A stretch of DNA of 64,000 bases, from contig NZ_JAFBBP010000001.1 of NCBI RefSeq assembly GCF_016907275.1, forward strand, positions 5,074,001 to 5,138,000, given 5' to 3'. Source of the DNA: Micromonospora luteifusca (GTDB taxonomy: Bacteria; Actinomycetota; Actinomycetes; Mycobacteriales; Micromonosporaceae). This document shows, piece after piece, positions 9,801-16,614 of this stretch. The stretch's first letter is position 1; each line of letters starts with the position of its first letter. A program made the position numbers and the translations under genes. Below the pieces are notes generated by a model. It had not been told where the DNA came from. It ran no database searches and saw nothing but the letters and a program-made list of their open reading frames with translations.

Positions 9801-10438
9801 CAGGAGATCGGGTGGTCCGGGCCCATCGCCCGAGATCCGGGGTTGTACGTGCGCTCGTCGGCGGTCACCAGAACGTGCACCTTGCCGCGCGGGTTGGAGT
9901 CGAAGTTGTACCACTCCTCGCTGCGGTTCCAGCGATCCGGCAGCCCGGCCGTCGACGGGTGCTGCTTGTCGGCGACGATGGCGGTGCCGGGGAGCACGCC
10001 GGGGGAGTGCTCGGGCATGTGGGCGCCGCCGTTGATGGTCTGGTCCCACCACGGGTACTCGGTGTCGATGCCCATGTCGGTGGCGTTGTGGATGCCGACG
10101 ATGCCCTTGCCGCTGGCGAGGTAACCCTCCACCGCCTGGCGCTGGGCCGCCGAGGTCCAGACCATGCCGGAGGTCTGGAACATGATGATGACGTCGAAGG
10201 TCGCCAGGTTGCTGGCGGTGAAGACACTCGAGTCCTCGGTCGCCACCAGCTCGAAGTTGTTCGCCGCGGCCTGCTGCTGGAACATCGCGATCCCGGCGGG
10301 GATCGAGTCGTGCCGGTAGCCGGCGGTCTTGGTGAACAGCAGGGCGCGGAAGGCCGGGGCCGCCGACGCGGGTGGGGCGAGCCCGAGCGCCAGCAACAGG
10401 CCGGCGATCACTGAGATGAGCAATGTGTTGCGACGCAT
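6890..10438 (-). CDS. Secreted ThuA / PQQ-type sugar dehydrogenase / PKD / carbohydrate-binding / ricin-B multidomain protein
   Basis: Exported protein of 1182 residues. The signal peptide is 1-26 (ending PPASAAP). A ThuA-like (glutamine amidotransferase fold) domain spans about 28-250. A six-bladed propeller of the glucose/sorbosone dehydrogenase type covers about 265-690 (ALDPNFATNGYVYLYH, MGFRNPFRFSIDP). A PKD domain is about 700-790 (YQWTFGDGT), a linking domain about 790-900, a CBM6-like beta-sandwich about 900-1030, and a ricin-type trefoil with QxW repeats about 1040-1182. The start is supported by AGGAGA five bases upstream. It probably acts on polysaccharide or oligosaccharide outside the cell; the ThuA-propeller architecture is common in actinomycetes but its reaction is not settled. 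Confidence 0.9.
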   Translation of the reverse strand: MRRNTLLISVIAGLLLALGLAPPASAAPAFRALLFTKTAGYRHDSIPAGIAMFQQQAAANNFELVATEDSSVFTASNLATFDVIIMFQTSGMVWTSAAQRQAVEGYLASGKGIVGIHNATDMGIDTEYPWWDQTINGGAHMPEHSPGVLPGTAIVADKQHPSTAGLPDRWNRSEEWYNFDSNPRGKVHVLVTADERTYNPGSRAMGPDHPISWCRNTAGGRVWATAMGHAIDSYSETNFRNHVLGGVKWAAGNVAGDCGGTVWGNFEKRTLDDNTVDPMAMAVAPDGRVFYAQRGGQLKIFKPSTNSTVTAGTLSVYTGGEDGLTGMALDPNFATNGYVYLYHSPASSSTDVNRVSRYTLSGDTLNMSSGVTIIDIPAYRDRTFPEPGHTGGYIEFGPDGNLFIGTGDDTPPNLDPNWQGYAPLDWRSGKSNLDAARSAGNTNDLRGKLLRIRPSASGGYTIPTGNLYPQGTAQTKPEIYAMGFRNPFRFSIDPANGWVYLADYGPDRNPPTTNRGPEGLVELNVIKTPGNYGWPFCHGNNQPYAPFNPDTGVVGAKFNCSAPVNNSPNNTGLTSLKPVVMPNMWYGYPASTTFPELGSGGSAPMGGPVYRYDAANPSATKFPPYYDGVHFFYEWSRSYVKEVHFDSSSAVTRTNPFLPGGGFNKPMDMEFGKDGSLYLLEWGTNFGGGNSDSGLYRIDYIQGGRSPIVKATGTPTSGTAPLTVQFSSAGTSDPDGNTLSYQWTFGDGTTSTAANPSKVYTANGNYTAQLKVTDSTGKTGFANVQITVGNSAPVVTITTPSNGGMLTFGDKVSYQINVTDPDGGTVDCSKVVLNPALGHDDHAHETTEYPGCSGTISTDLLGGHPDGANLFYVLNARYTDSGGAGGAAPLTGTAQAILQPKHKQSEYFSSQSGIRVVDQAAAESTKRVGDISTNDWIAFSPMSLAGISTVSYRLSSPSGGGSIELRAGSPTGTLLATTTVPSTGGWDNYQSTAPVSVAASSGTQTLYMVFKNSSNSFDLDSHTFGGNGVGTPGTGTGGGLAGKTWTVTAQHSNKLMDVSGVSTADGAQITQWASTGGNNQKWQAVDAGSGAVYLKAVHSGKCVEVVGSSTAAGAFLQQATCNNGNQQKFTATATGTSGVYTVRNVLSGLCVDVNGAATTDGARLLQWTCHSAANQQWRFTAV

Positions 10439-10962
10439 GCCGTCTCCTAGGTTGGGCGGTCGTGGGGGTTGCGATCACGGGCCCTACGGTGCGTCAGGTT
10501 GTGCCTGGACGCCTGGGCGGGCACGAGCGCGCGCTGGGCTGTCCTCGTGCCGTTCGCCGAAACGGCAGTCAGACCGGCAGGACGTCACACAGCGTGATGC
10601 TGACCGTGGTTCTCGTCCCGTGGCCCACGAGGTCAGGATGAGCTAGAGATCGATAGCTGTCAATTAACGAAGGCAGCGTCCGTCGTCCTGCCCGGTGGAC
10701 GACGGCCGCGAGTGGCTCCCTCGCTGCGGTGCTGCTGTCGATCAGGGGCCGGCCTGGCAGCCGGCCTAGATCGAGGATTGCGGACCCGCATCCAAACATC
10801 TATCTTCATACGTGTGATGTTTCGTTGATGTCAAGAGAATGTTTTCGATGTACGAACGTAAGCCGCAGCCGTTCCTACGAAAGTTTGATGTCCAGCACTT
10901 CGAAGTCGCCGTAGTGTGGCATTGAATTCTGTCGATAATTACTGTCTGTGAGGGCACTCGGG
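10439..10962. other. Divergent intergenic region with candidate promoters
   Basis: A 524-base region between the leftward ThuA-type gene and the rightward Rbs-type operon, clearly more AT-rich towards 10640-10950. A leftward TTGACA (10663-10658) with a weak CATCCT 17 bases on is a candidate for the ThuA gene. A rightward GATAAT (10934-10939) lies just before the ABC ATPase and would give a very short leader. Three copies of a GATGT element preceded by T/TC runs (10815-10890) could be regulator contacts. No coding region is convincing here. Confidence 0.4.
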
Positions 10963-12474
10963 ATGTCAGACTCGCGGCCGGTGCCGCTGCTCACCCTTCG
11001 GGGGATTGGCAAGTCCTTCCTCGGAGTACGCGTTCTCGGCGATGTCGACCTCGACGTCGCGCCAGGTGAGGTCCACGCGGTCGTCGGTGAGAACGGCGCC
11101 GGGAAGTCGACTCTCATGAAGATCGTCTCGGGTGGGTACGCCCCGGACGAGGGCACCGTCGAGTTCGCCGGTGAACCGCGCGCGTTCCGAGGCCCACGCG
11201 ACGCCCAGCGGGCTGGCGTCGGCATCATCCACCAGGAGTTCAACCTGCTCCCGGATCGCACCGTCGCGGAGAACGTCTACCTGGGGCACGAGCCGGTCCG
11301 TCGTGGTCTGGTCGACCGTCGGGCAATGATCGAACGCACCAGGCGACTGCTCGACTCGATCGGGGAGACCACGTTGCCGGCCGACGCCCGGGTGGGGCAG
11401 CTCGGTGTCGCACAGCAGCAGGTCGTCGAGATCGCCAAGGCTCTCGCCCTGGACGCGCGGCTGCTCATCATGGACGAGCCGACCGCCGCGCTGGCCGACC
11501 ACGAGGTCGAGCTGCTCTACGGGTTGGTGCGCCGACTCCAGGCGCGGGGCATCGGTCTGCTGTACGTCTCGCACCGGCTCACGGAGGTCTTCGACCTGTC
11601 GAGCCGGATCACGGTCCTCAAGGACGGCCGTCGGGTCACCACCGTCGACACCGCGGACACCACCGGCGACGAGCTGGTGCGGCACATGGTCGGCCGCGCG
11701 CTGTCCAGCTACTACCCGGACCGGGCCCGCCCCGACGACCTCGGCCCGGTGCGGCTCACCGTCAGCGATGCGGGTAACCGGAAGCTGCGTGGCGTGGGCC
11801 TCCAGTTGCGCGCCGGCGAGGTCCTCGGCGTCGGCGGCCTCCAGGGCTCCGGGCGTTCGGCGCTGGCCCGCGCGCTCTTCGGGGTGTCGCCGTTCACCAC
11901 CGGCGACGTCACGCTCGACGGCCGGCCGATCCGCCTGCGCTCACCCCGCACCGCGATGCGCGCCGGCATCGCCTACGTCACGGAGGACCGCAAGGGTGAG
12001 GGCATCGTCGGTCGGCAGTCGGTCCTCGACAACGCGCTGCTCGCCAGCCGGGCCGTCTTCGCGGCGCGATCCGGCCGCGCTGCCCGCACCGCCCGGGTAC
12101 GCGAGGTGCTCGCCGCCGTGGAGGTTCGCGCCGCAGGGGACGACCAGGAGATCCGCTTTCTGTCCGGCGGCAACCAGCAGAAGGTCGTACTGGCCCGCTG
12201 GCTCGCGCTCAACCCGCGGATCCTGCTCTTCGACGAGCCGACCCGAGGCATCGACGTGGGTGCGAAGTCAGCCATCCACGACCTCGTCCGCCGCCTCGCC
12301 AGTGACGGCGCGGCCGTGCTGATGATCTCGTCTGATCTGCCGGAGCTGTTGGGGATGAGCGACCGGATCGTCGTGATGCGCGACGGCCGCATCGCGGGTG
12401 AACTGCCCGCCGGCGCGACCGAGGAGGACGTCGTCGCCCTGGCGGTCGGGACCGTGCGAGAGGTTGCCCAGTGA
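10963..12474 (+). CDS. Sugar ABC transporter ATP-binding protein (RbsA/XylG type)
   Basis: Tandem-nucleotide-binding-domain ATPase of 503 residues for a CUT2 monosaccharide importer. The first domain has Walker A GENGAGKST and Walker B LLIMDEPTAAL. The second has the usual degenerate P-loop (GGLQGSGRSALA), a signature LSGGNQQK and Walker B ILLFDEPTRGID. ATG 10963 is chosen because TGAGGG (10949-10954) is correctly placed; GTG 10948 would add five residues and overlap that site. It heads an operon with two permeases, a binding protein and an epimerase. Its stop originally overlapped the next GTG, but a 59-base duplication now separates them. Confidence 0.93.
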   Translation: MSDSRPVPLLTLRGIGKSFLGVRVLGDVDLDVAPGEVHAVVGENGAGKSTLMKIVSGGYAPDEGTVEFAGEPRAFRGPRDAQRAGVGIIHQEFNLLPDRTVAENVYLGHEPVRRGLVDRRAMIERTRRLLDSIGETTLPADARVGQLGVAQQQVVEIAKALALDARLLIMDEPTAALADHEVELLYGLVRRLQARGIGLLYVSHRLTEVFDLSSRITVLKDGRRVTTVDTADTTGDELVRHMVGRALSSYYPDRARPDDLGPVRLTVSDAGNRKLRGVGLQLRAGEVLGVGGLQGSGRSALARALFGVSPFTTGDVTLDGRPIRLRSPRTAMRAGIAYVTEDRKGEGIVGRQSVLDNALLASRAVFAARSGRAARTARVREVLAAVEVRAAGDDQEIRFLSGGNQQKVVLARWLALNPRILLFDEPTRGIDVGAKSAIHDLVRRLASDGAAVLMISSDLPELLGMSDRIVVMRDGRIAGELPAGATEEDVVALAVGTVREVAQ

Positions 12475-12538
12475 GCGCGAGGAGTGAGCCGGTTTTGCGA
12501 GCCCCGCAGTCGCGAACGGAGGTTGCCCAGTGAGCGCG
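12460..12538. repeat. 20-bp direct repeat framing a 59-bp duplication/insertion
   Basis: GAGGTTGCCCAGTGAGCGCG occurs perfectly at 12460-12479 and again at 12519-12538. The first copy carries the ATPase stop inside GTGAG; the second carries the GTG start of the permease at the same place in the motif. The 39 bases between the copies include GAGCCCCGCAGTCGCGAACG. From memory, that sequence resembles a short element often seen at gene junctions in Micromonosporaceae. The simplest reading is an insertion that duplicated the junction of two formerly overlapping genes. Confidence 0.8.
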
Positions 12539-13504
12539 CTGTCGTTGCTGCCGGCCCGCCGACCCGTGCCGGGTGTGTTCGTGGCCCTGACCCTCACTCT
12601 GGCGATCGGCTGGCTGGTTGTCCTGATGGACGGCGGTCAGCTCTTCAACCAGTCCACGACGGTGAGTCTCCTGCACGTCGCGGCAGGCCTCGGGCTCGTC
12701 GCTGTCGGCCAGACCCTGGTCATCCTGGGCGGCTCGCTCGACCTCTCCGTGGCGTACGTGATCAGCCTCAGCACTCTGGTCGCGGCCGAGACGATGAACG
12801 GCAGCGACGGCGCTCTGCTGCCGGCGATCGGCCTGGCGCTCGTCGTCAGCGCCGGCGTCGGGCTGCTCAACGGGCTCCTCGTCACCAAGCTCCGGGTCAA
12901 CGCGTTCATCGCGACCCTCGGCGTCGGGCTGCTGCTCAAGGGGTACCTCGACAACGGCTACGACGGGCCGGCCGGCACCACTTCGCCCGCGCTCGTGCAG
13001 TCGCTCGGCTACCAGCGGATCGGCCCGGTGCCGGTGTCGTTCCTGCTGCTGGTCGCCGTGACCGCAGCGGCCTGGTTCGCGCTCTCGAAGACCCGCTTCG
13101 GCCACCATCTGGTCGCCGTCGGTGGGGATCCGGAGGTGGCCCGGCTCTCCGGCGTCCGCAACGACCGGATCCTCGTCACCGCCCACGTGCTGTGTTCGAT
13201 GTGTGCCGGGCTCGCGGGTGTCTACCTCGCCAGTCGGCTCGGCTCGGGCGCGCCCCGGGTGGGCACCGAGGGCCTCTACGACCTGGAGTCGATCGCCGCG
13301 GTGGTCATCGGTGGGACCGCCCTCGCCGGTGGACGCGGCGGCGTCGTCGGCACGGTCGGGGGAGTGTTGCTGCTTGCCAGCATCGACGCGATCTTCAACC
13401 AGCTCGAGGTCGACGCCTTCTTCAAGCAGGTGATCCGGGGCGCGATCATCATCGCCGCGGTCGCCGTCTACGCCCGCAGGGCCATGCGAAAGGCGGCTGC
13501 CTAG
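12530..13504 (+). CDS. Sugar ABC transporter permease 1 (RbsC type)
   Basis: Membrane permease of 324 residues from GTG 12530, which sits in the second copy of the 20-bp repeat. About eight to ten hydrophobic segments are visible. The conserved GGSLDLSVA segment near residue 70 and the GGTALAGGRGG loop near residue 265 are hallmarks of BPD_transp_2/RbsC permeases. It is followed two bases after its stop by a second, related permease. Two different permeases suggest a heterodimeric channel in place of the RbsC homodimer. The substrate is probably a monosaccharide or sugar alcohol. Confidence 0.93.
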   Translation: MSALSLLPARRPVPGVFVALTLTLAIGWLVVLMDGGQLFNQSTTVSLLHVAAGLGLVAVGQTLVILGGSLDLSVAYVISLSTLVAAETMNGSDGALLPAIGLALVVSAGVGLLNGLLVTKLRVNAFIATLGVGLLLKGYLDNGYDGPAGTTSPALVQSLGYQRIGPVPVSFLLLVAVTAAAWFALSKTRFGHHLVAVGGDPEVARLSGVRNDRILVTAHVLCSMCAGLAGVYLASRLGSGAPRVGTEGLYDLESIAAVVIGGTALAGGRGGVVGTVGGVLLLASIDAIFNQLEVDAFFKQVIRGAIIIAAVAVYARRAMRKAAA

Positions 13505-13506
13505 CC

Positions 13507-14490
13507 ATGCAGACCGTTCAGCGTCGTACGTTGCCGCTGCGTCTCCCGCGGGTCCGCCCCGGTGGTGTCCTGCCGATCCTCGCGATTCTCGCGGTGCTGT
13601 TGGTGCTCGTCGGCATCCGGCAGCCCGACTTCCTCTCCCCACCGTCGCTGATGTCGTTCCTCGGTCGTTCGGCGCCGATCATCCTGCTCGCCGCCGGCCA
13701 GTACTTCGTGATCGTCTCCGGAGAGTTCGACCTCTCGGTCGGTTCCCTGGTCACCGCGCAGGTGGTCGTCGCTGCCCGGCTGATCGACGGCGATCCGACG
13801 CGCACGTGGCCGGTGGTGCTGCTCCTGCTTGCCTTCGGAGCACTCGTCGGGCTGGTCAACGGCCTGATCACGACGCGGCTGCGGGTGCCGTCGTTCATCA
13901 CCACCCTCGGCATGTTCCTGATCCTCGTCGGCGCGGTCTATCTGTGGTCCGACGGCGCCCCGAAGGGTGGGCTGTCCGAGGAGTTCCGGCGGTTCGGTCG
14001 GCGGGCCTTCGAGGACGTGCCGCTGCTCGGTCGCGTGCCGTACGCGCTGTTGGTCCTTCTGGCTCTGGCGGCGGTGGCCGTGCTGCTGATGCGGTCCGAC
14101 TTCGGCCGGACGCTGGTCGCCGTCGGTGACAACCCGCGTACCGCCGAGTTGAGCGGGGTGCGCGTCTGGCGTACCCGAACGATCGCCTTCATCCTCAGCG
14201 GGCTCGCGGCGGCGGCTGCGGCGATCCTCCTGGGCGGCTACAGCGGCGTGTCGTTCCAGGCCGGCGCCGGCCTGGAATTCGGCGCGATCACCGCGGTCGT
14301 CCTCGGTGGCGTCGCGTTGGGCGGGGGCCGAGGCTCGGTCGTCGGCGCGATGCTCGGGGCGCTGACCCTCGAACTGCTTTTCGCCCTCATGAATTTCTAC
14401 GGCGTCTCCGGCGCCCTCAGGTCGACCGTCCAGGGCGCGATCATCCTGCTCGCCGTGGCGGTCTCGGCAACACGTTCTTCGTCGAGATAA
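13507..14490 (+). CDS. Sugar ABC transporter permease 2 (RbsC type)
   Basis: Second CUT2 permease, 327 residues, with ATG 13507 two bases beyond the previous TAG. It carries the same landmarks as its partner (SGEFDLSVGS and GGVALGGGRGS) but is clearly diverged, so it is an old duplication and not a recent copy. Multiple membrane segments cover nearly the whole length. Its position between permease 1 and the binding-protein gene makes it the second half of the channel. Confidence 0.93.
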   Translation: MQTVQRRTLPLRLPRVRPGGVLPILAILAVLLVLVGIRQPDFLSPPSLMSFLGRSAPIILLAAGQYFVIVSGEFDLSVGSLVTAQVVVAARLIDGDPTRTWPVVLLLLAFGALVGLVNGLITTRLRVPSFITTLGMFLILVGAVYLWSDGAPKGGLSEEFRRFGRRAFEDVPLLGRVPYALLVLLALAAVAVLLMRSDFGRTLVAVGDNPRTAELSGVRVWRTRTIAFILSGLAAAAAAILLGGYSGVSFQAGAGLEFGAITAVVLGGVALGGGRGSVVGAMLGALTLELLFALMNFYGVSGALRSTVQGAIILLAVAVSATRSSSR

Positions 14491-14502
14491 AGGGGAACCA
14501 TA

Positions 14503-15681
14503 GTGCGACGTTCCATGGCGGCTCTGGCCGCTGTCACCCTGCTGTCCCTCACGGCCTGTGCCACCGACGAGCCGGCCGCGAGCCCTTCGGGCAGTGCGCC
14601 CGCCGGCTCGGGCACCGGGGACCAGTCGAAGTTCTTTGTGCAGGCCGACTATGACGCCGAGCTTTCGCTGCTCACCGCGGCCCCGACGGGTCCCGCCGAC
14701 AAGCCGTGGGAGCAGGTGCTCAATCCGAAGATGGTGGACACCGCCAAGTTCAAGAAGACGGGTCCGCACAAGATCTGCTTCTCGAACGCCGCGCTGAACA
14801 ACCCCTGGCGGCAGGTCGGGTTCAAGACCATGCAGGCCGAGGTGGAGGCGCAGAAGAGTCGCATCAAGGAGTTCGTGCACGTCGACGCCGAGGGCAAGGA
14901 CCAGAAGCAGATCGCGGACATCAACGACCTGCTCGGCAAGGACTGTGACGCGCTGATCGTCTCGCCGAACACCACCGCCACGCTCACCCCGGCCGTCGAG
15001 GCGGCCTGCCAGGCGGGGCTGCCGGTCGTCGTCTTCGACCGCGGCGTCAACACCAAGTGCCCGGTGACGTTCATCAACCCCATTGGCGGGTACGGGTTCG
15101 GTCACGTCGGAGCCGAGTTCGTCAGCCAGAAGATGAAGCCCGGTGGGAAGGTTCTCGCCCTGCGGATCCTCCCCGGCGTCGACGTGCTGGAAACCCGCTG
15201 GTCGGCGGCGAAGGTGGCGTTCGACAAGGCGAAGGTCGACGTCGTGGGCGTCGAGTTCACCGACGGTGATCCGGCCAAGACCAAGAAGATCGTCGACGAC
15301 TACATCCAGCGGTACGGCACGATCGACGGCGTCTGGATGGATGCCGGAGCGGTGGCCGTCGCGGCGGTCGAGGCGTTTCAGGACGCGGGCAAGCCGGTTC
15401 CGCCGATGAACGGCGAGGACCAGCTCGACTTTCTGAAGATCTGGAAGGACAAGAACCTGACCGCGATCGCGCCGACCTACCCGACCTACCAGTGGCGGAC
15501 GCCGATCATCGCGGCGCTGCGGATCCTCGACGGCGAGCAGGTGTCCAGCCCGTGGAAGCTGCCACAGCCGACCGTCACCCAGGACAACCTGGACCGGTAC
15601 CTCGATCCGAGCATGCCGCCGCTGCACTACGCGATGTGCGGCTGCACCGACCTGCCCGGTTACCCGCAGCGCTGGAAGTAG
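14503..15681 (+). CDS. Sugar ABC transporter substrate-binding lipoprotein (periplasmic-binding-protein family 4)
   Basis: Lipoprotein of 392 residues from GTG 14503 with AAGGGG upstream. The signal sequence ends in the lipobox LTAC, so the mature protein starts at a lipid-anchored Cys near residue 19 and is followed by a Ser/Pro/Gly-rich tether. The core resembles ribose-type binding proteins: KICFSNAALNNPWRQVGFKTMQ opens lobe 1, and VVFDRGVNT and DGVWMDAG come later. It delivers the ligand to the two RbsC-type permeases. The cysteine pair near the C-terminus (MCGCTDLPG) is unusual and might form a surface disulfide. Confidence 0.92.
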   Translation: MRRSMAALAAVTLLSLTACATDEPAASPSGSAPAGSGTGDQSKFFVQADYDAELSLLTAAPTGPADKPWEQVLNPKMVDTAKFKKTGPHKICFSNAALNNPWRQVGFKTMQAEVEAQKSRIKEFVHVDAEGKDQKQIADINDLLGKDCDALIVSPNTTATLTPAVEAACQAGLPVVVFDRGVNTKCPVTFINPIGGYGFGHVGAEFVSQKMKPGGKVLALRILPGVDVLETRWSAAKVAFDKAKVDVVGVEFTDGDPAKTKKIVDDYIQRYGTIDGVWMDAGAVAVAAVEAFQDAGKPVPPMNGEDQLDFLKIWKDKNLTAIAPTYPTYQWRTPIIAALRILDGEQVSSPWKLPQPTVTQDNLDRYLDPSMPPLHYAMCGCTDLPGYPQRWK

Positions 15682-15687
15682 GTCGCG

Positions 15688-16539
15688 GTGTACGCCATCG
15701 GTGTCAACCCCTGGGTGTGGGCCTCGCCAGTCGACGACAAGGCCTTGGCCGAGTTGATCCCGCGGATCGCCTCGTTCGGCTTCGACGCGGTCGAACTGCC
15801 GATCGAGCAGCCGGGTGACTGGGACCCGGTCCGCACCCGGGACCTGCTGGCCGAGCATGGCCTCGTCGCGGCCGGCGTCTGTGCGGTCACCCCGCCTGGG
15901 CGGGACCTGGTAAACGCCGCACCGGCCGTCGTGGAGTCGACCGTCGCGTACCTCAAGGGGTGCGTGGCGGTCGCGGCGGCCGTAGGCGCGCCGTGCGTCG
16001 GCGGTCCCGTGTACGCCTCGGTCGGGCGCACCTGGCGGATGGCACCGATGGCTCGCGCGGCCTGCTACGCCGAGTTTCGGCGAGCCCTGGCGCCGGTGGC
16101 CGAGCAGGCGGGCGAGTGCGGCGTGAGCATCGGTGTCGAGGCGTTGAACCGCTACGAGACGAGCGTCGTCAACACGATCGAGCAGACGGTCGAGCTCATC
16201 GACGGTCTTCCTCCGAACGTCGGCATCATGATCGATACCTATCACATGAACATCGAGGAGGCCGATCCCTACGCGGCCCTCTCGGTCGCCGGCCCGCACA
16301 TCAAGCACGTCCAGGTCAGCGGGACCAACCGGGGCGCACCCGGTGCGGACCACTTCGACTGGCCCCGTTTCTTCACCTTTCTGCGGGACACCGGCTATCA
16401 GGGTGCGATCTGCATCGAGTCGTTCACGGCGGAGAACGAGACCATCGCGACCGCCGCGGCGATCTGGCGTCCGTTGGCGCCCTCACAGGACCGTCTCGCC
16501 ACGGACGGCCTGCGCTATCTCCGGGAGATCCTCGGGTGA
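15688..16539 (+). CDS. Sugar phosphate isomerase/epimerase, D-tagatose/D-psicose 3-epimerase-like
   Basis: TIM-barrel isomerase of 283 residues from GTG 15688, six bases after the binding-protein stop. The metal site of ketose 3-epimerases is visible as Glu in GVEALNRYET, Asp and His in IDTYHMNIEE, and Glu in CIESFT. The substrate-phosphate-free signature HVQVSGTNRGAPG is also there. Enzymes of this family invert C3 of free ketoses such as tagatose, fructose or psicose using Mn or Co. Its place as last gene of the Rbs-type operon suggests that the imported sugar is a rare ketose or is converted to one. Confidence 0.9.
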   Translation: MYAIGVNPWVWASPVDDKALAELIPRIASFGFDAVELPIEQPGDWDPVRTRDLLAEHGLVAAGVCAVTPPGRDLVNAAPAVVESTVAYLKGCVAVAAAVGAPCVGGPVYASVGRTWRMAPMARAACYAEFRRALAPVAEQAGECGVSIGVEALNRYETSVVNTIEQTVELIDGLPPNVGIMIDTYHMNIEEADPYAALSVAGPHIKHVQVSGTNRGAPGADHFDWPRFFTFLRDTGYQGAICIESFTAENETIATAAAIWRPLAPSQDRLATDGLRYLREILG

Positions 16540-16614
16540 CCGCCGCCGCTCACCGCCCGCCCCGTCCCGGAGATCCGCCCGCCCACCCCCCTCTTACGTG
16601 AGGAGCACCGTCCC

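Noticed and set aside
6929..10414. Very long rightward open frame (1161 codons) opposite the ThuA-type gene
   Set aside because: An antisense shadow caused by strong GC bias at third positions. It reads Arg/Val/Gly-rich, low-complexity sequence, while the opposite strand has a signal peptide and recognisable domains.
13501..16353. Leftward open frame of 950 codons across the Rbs-type operon
   Set aside because: It spans several well-defined genes on the other strand and has no domain; it is a composition artefact.
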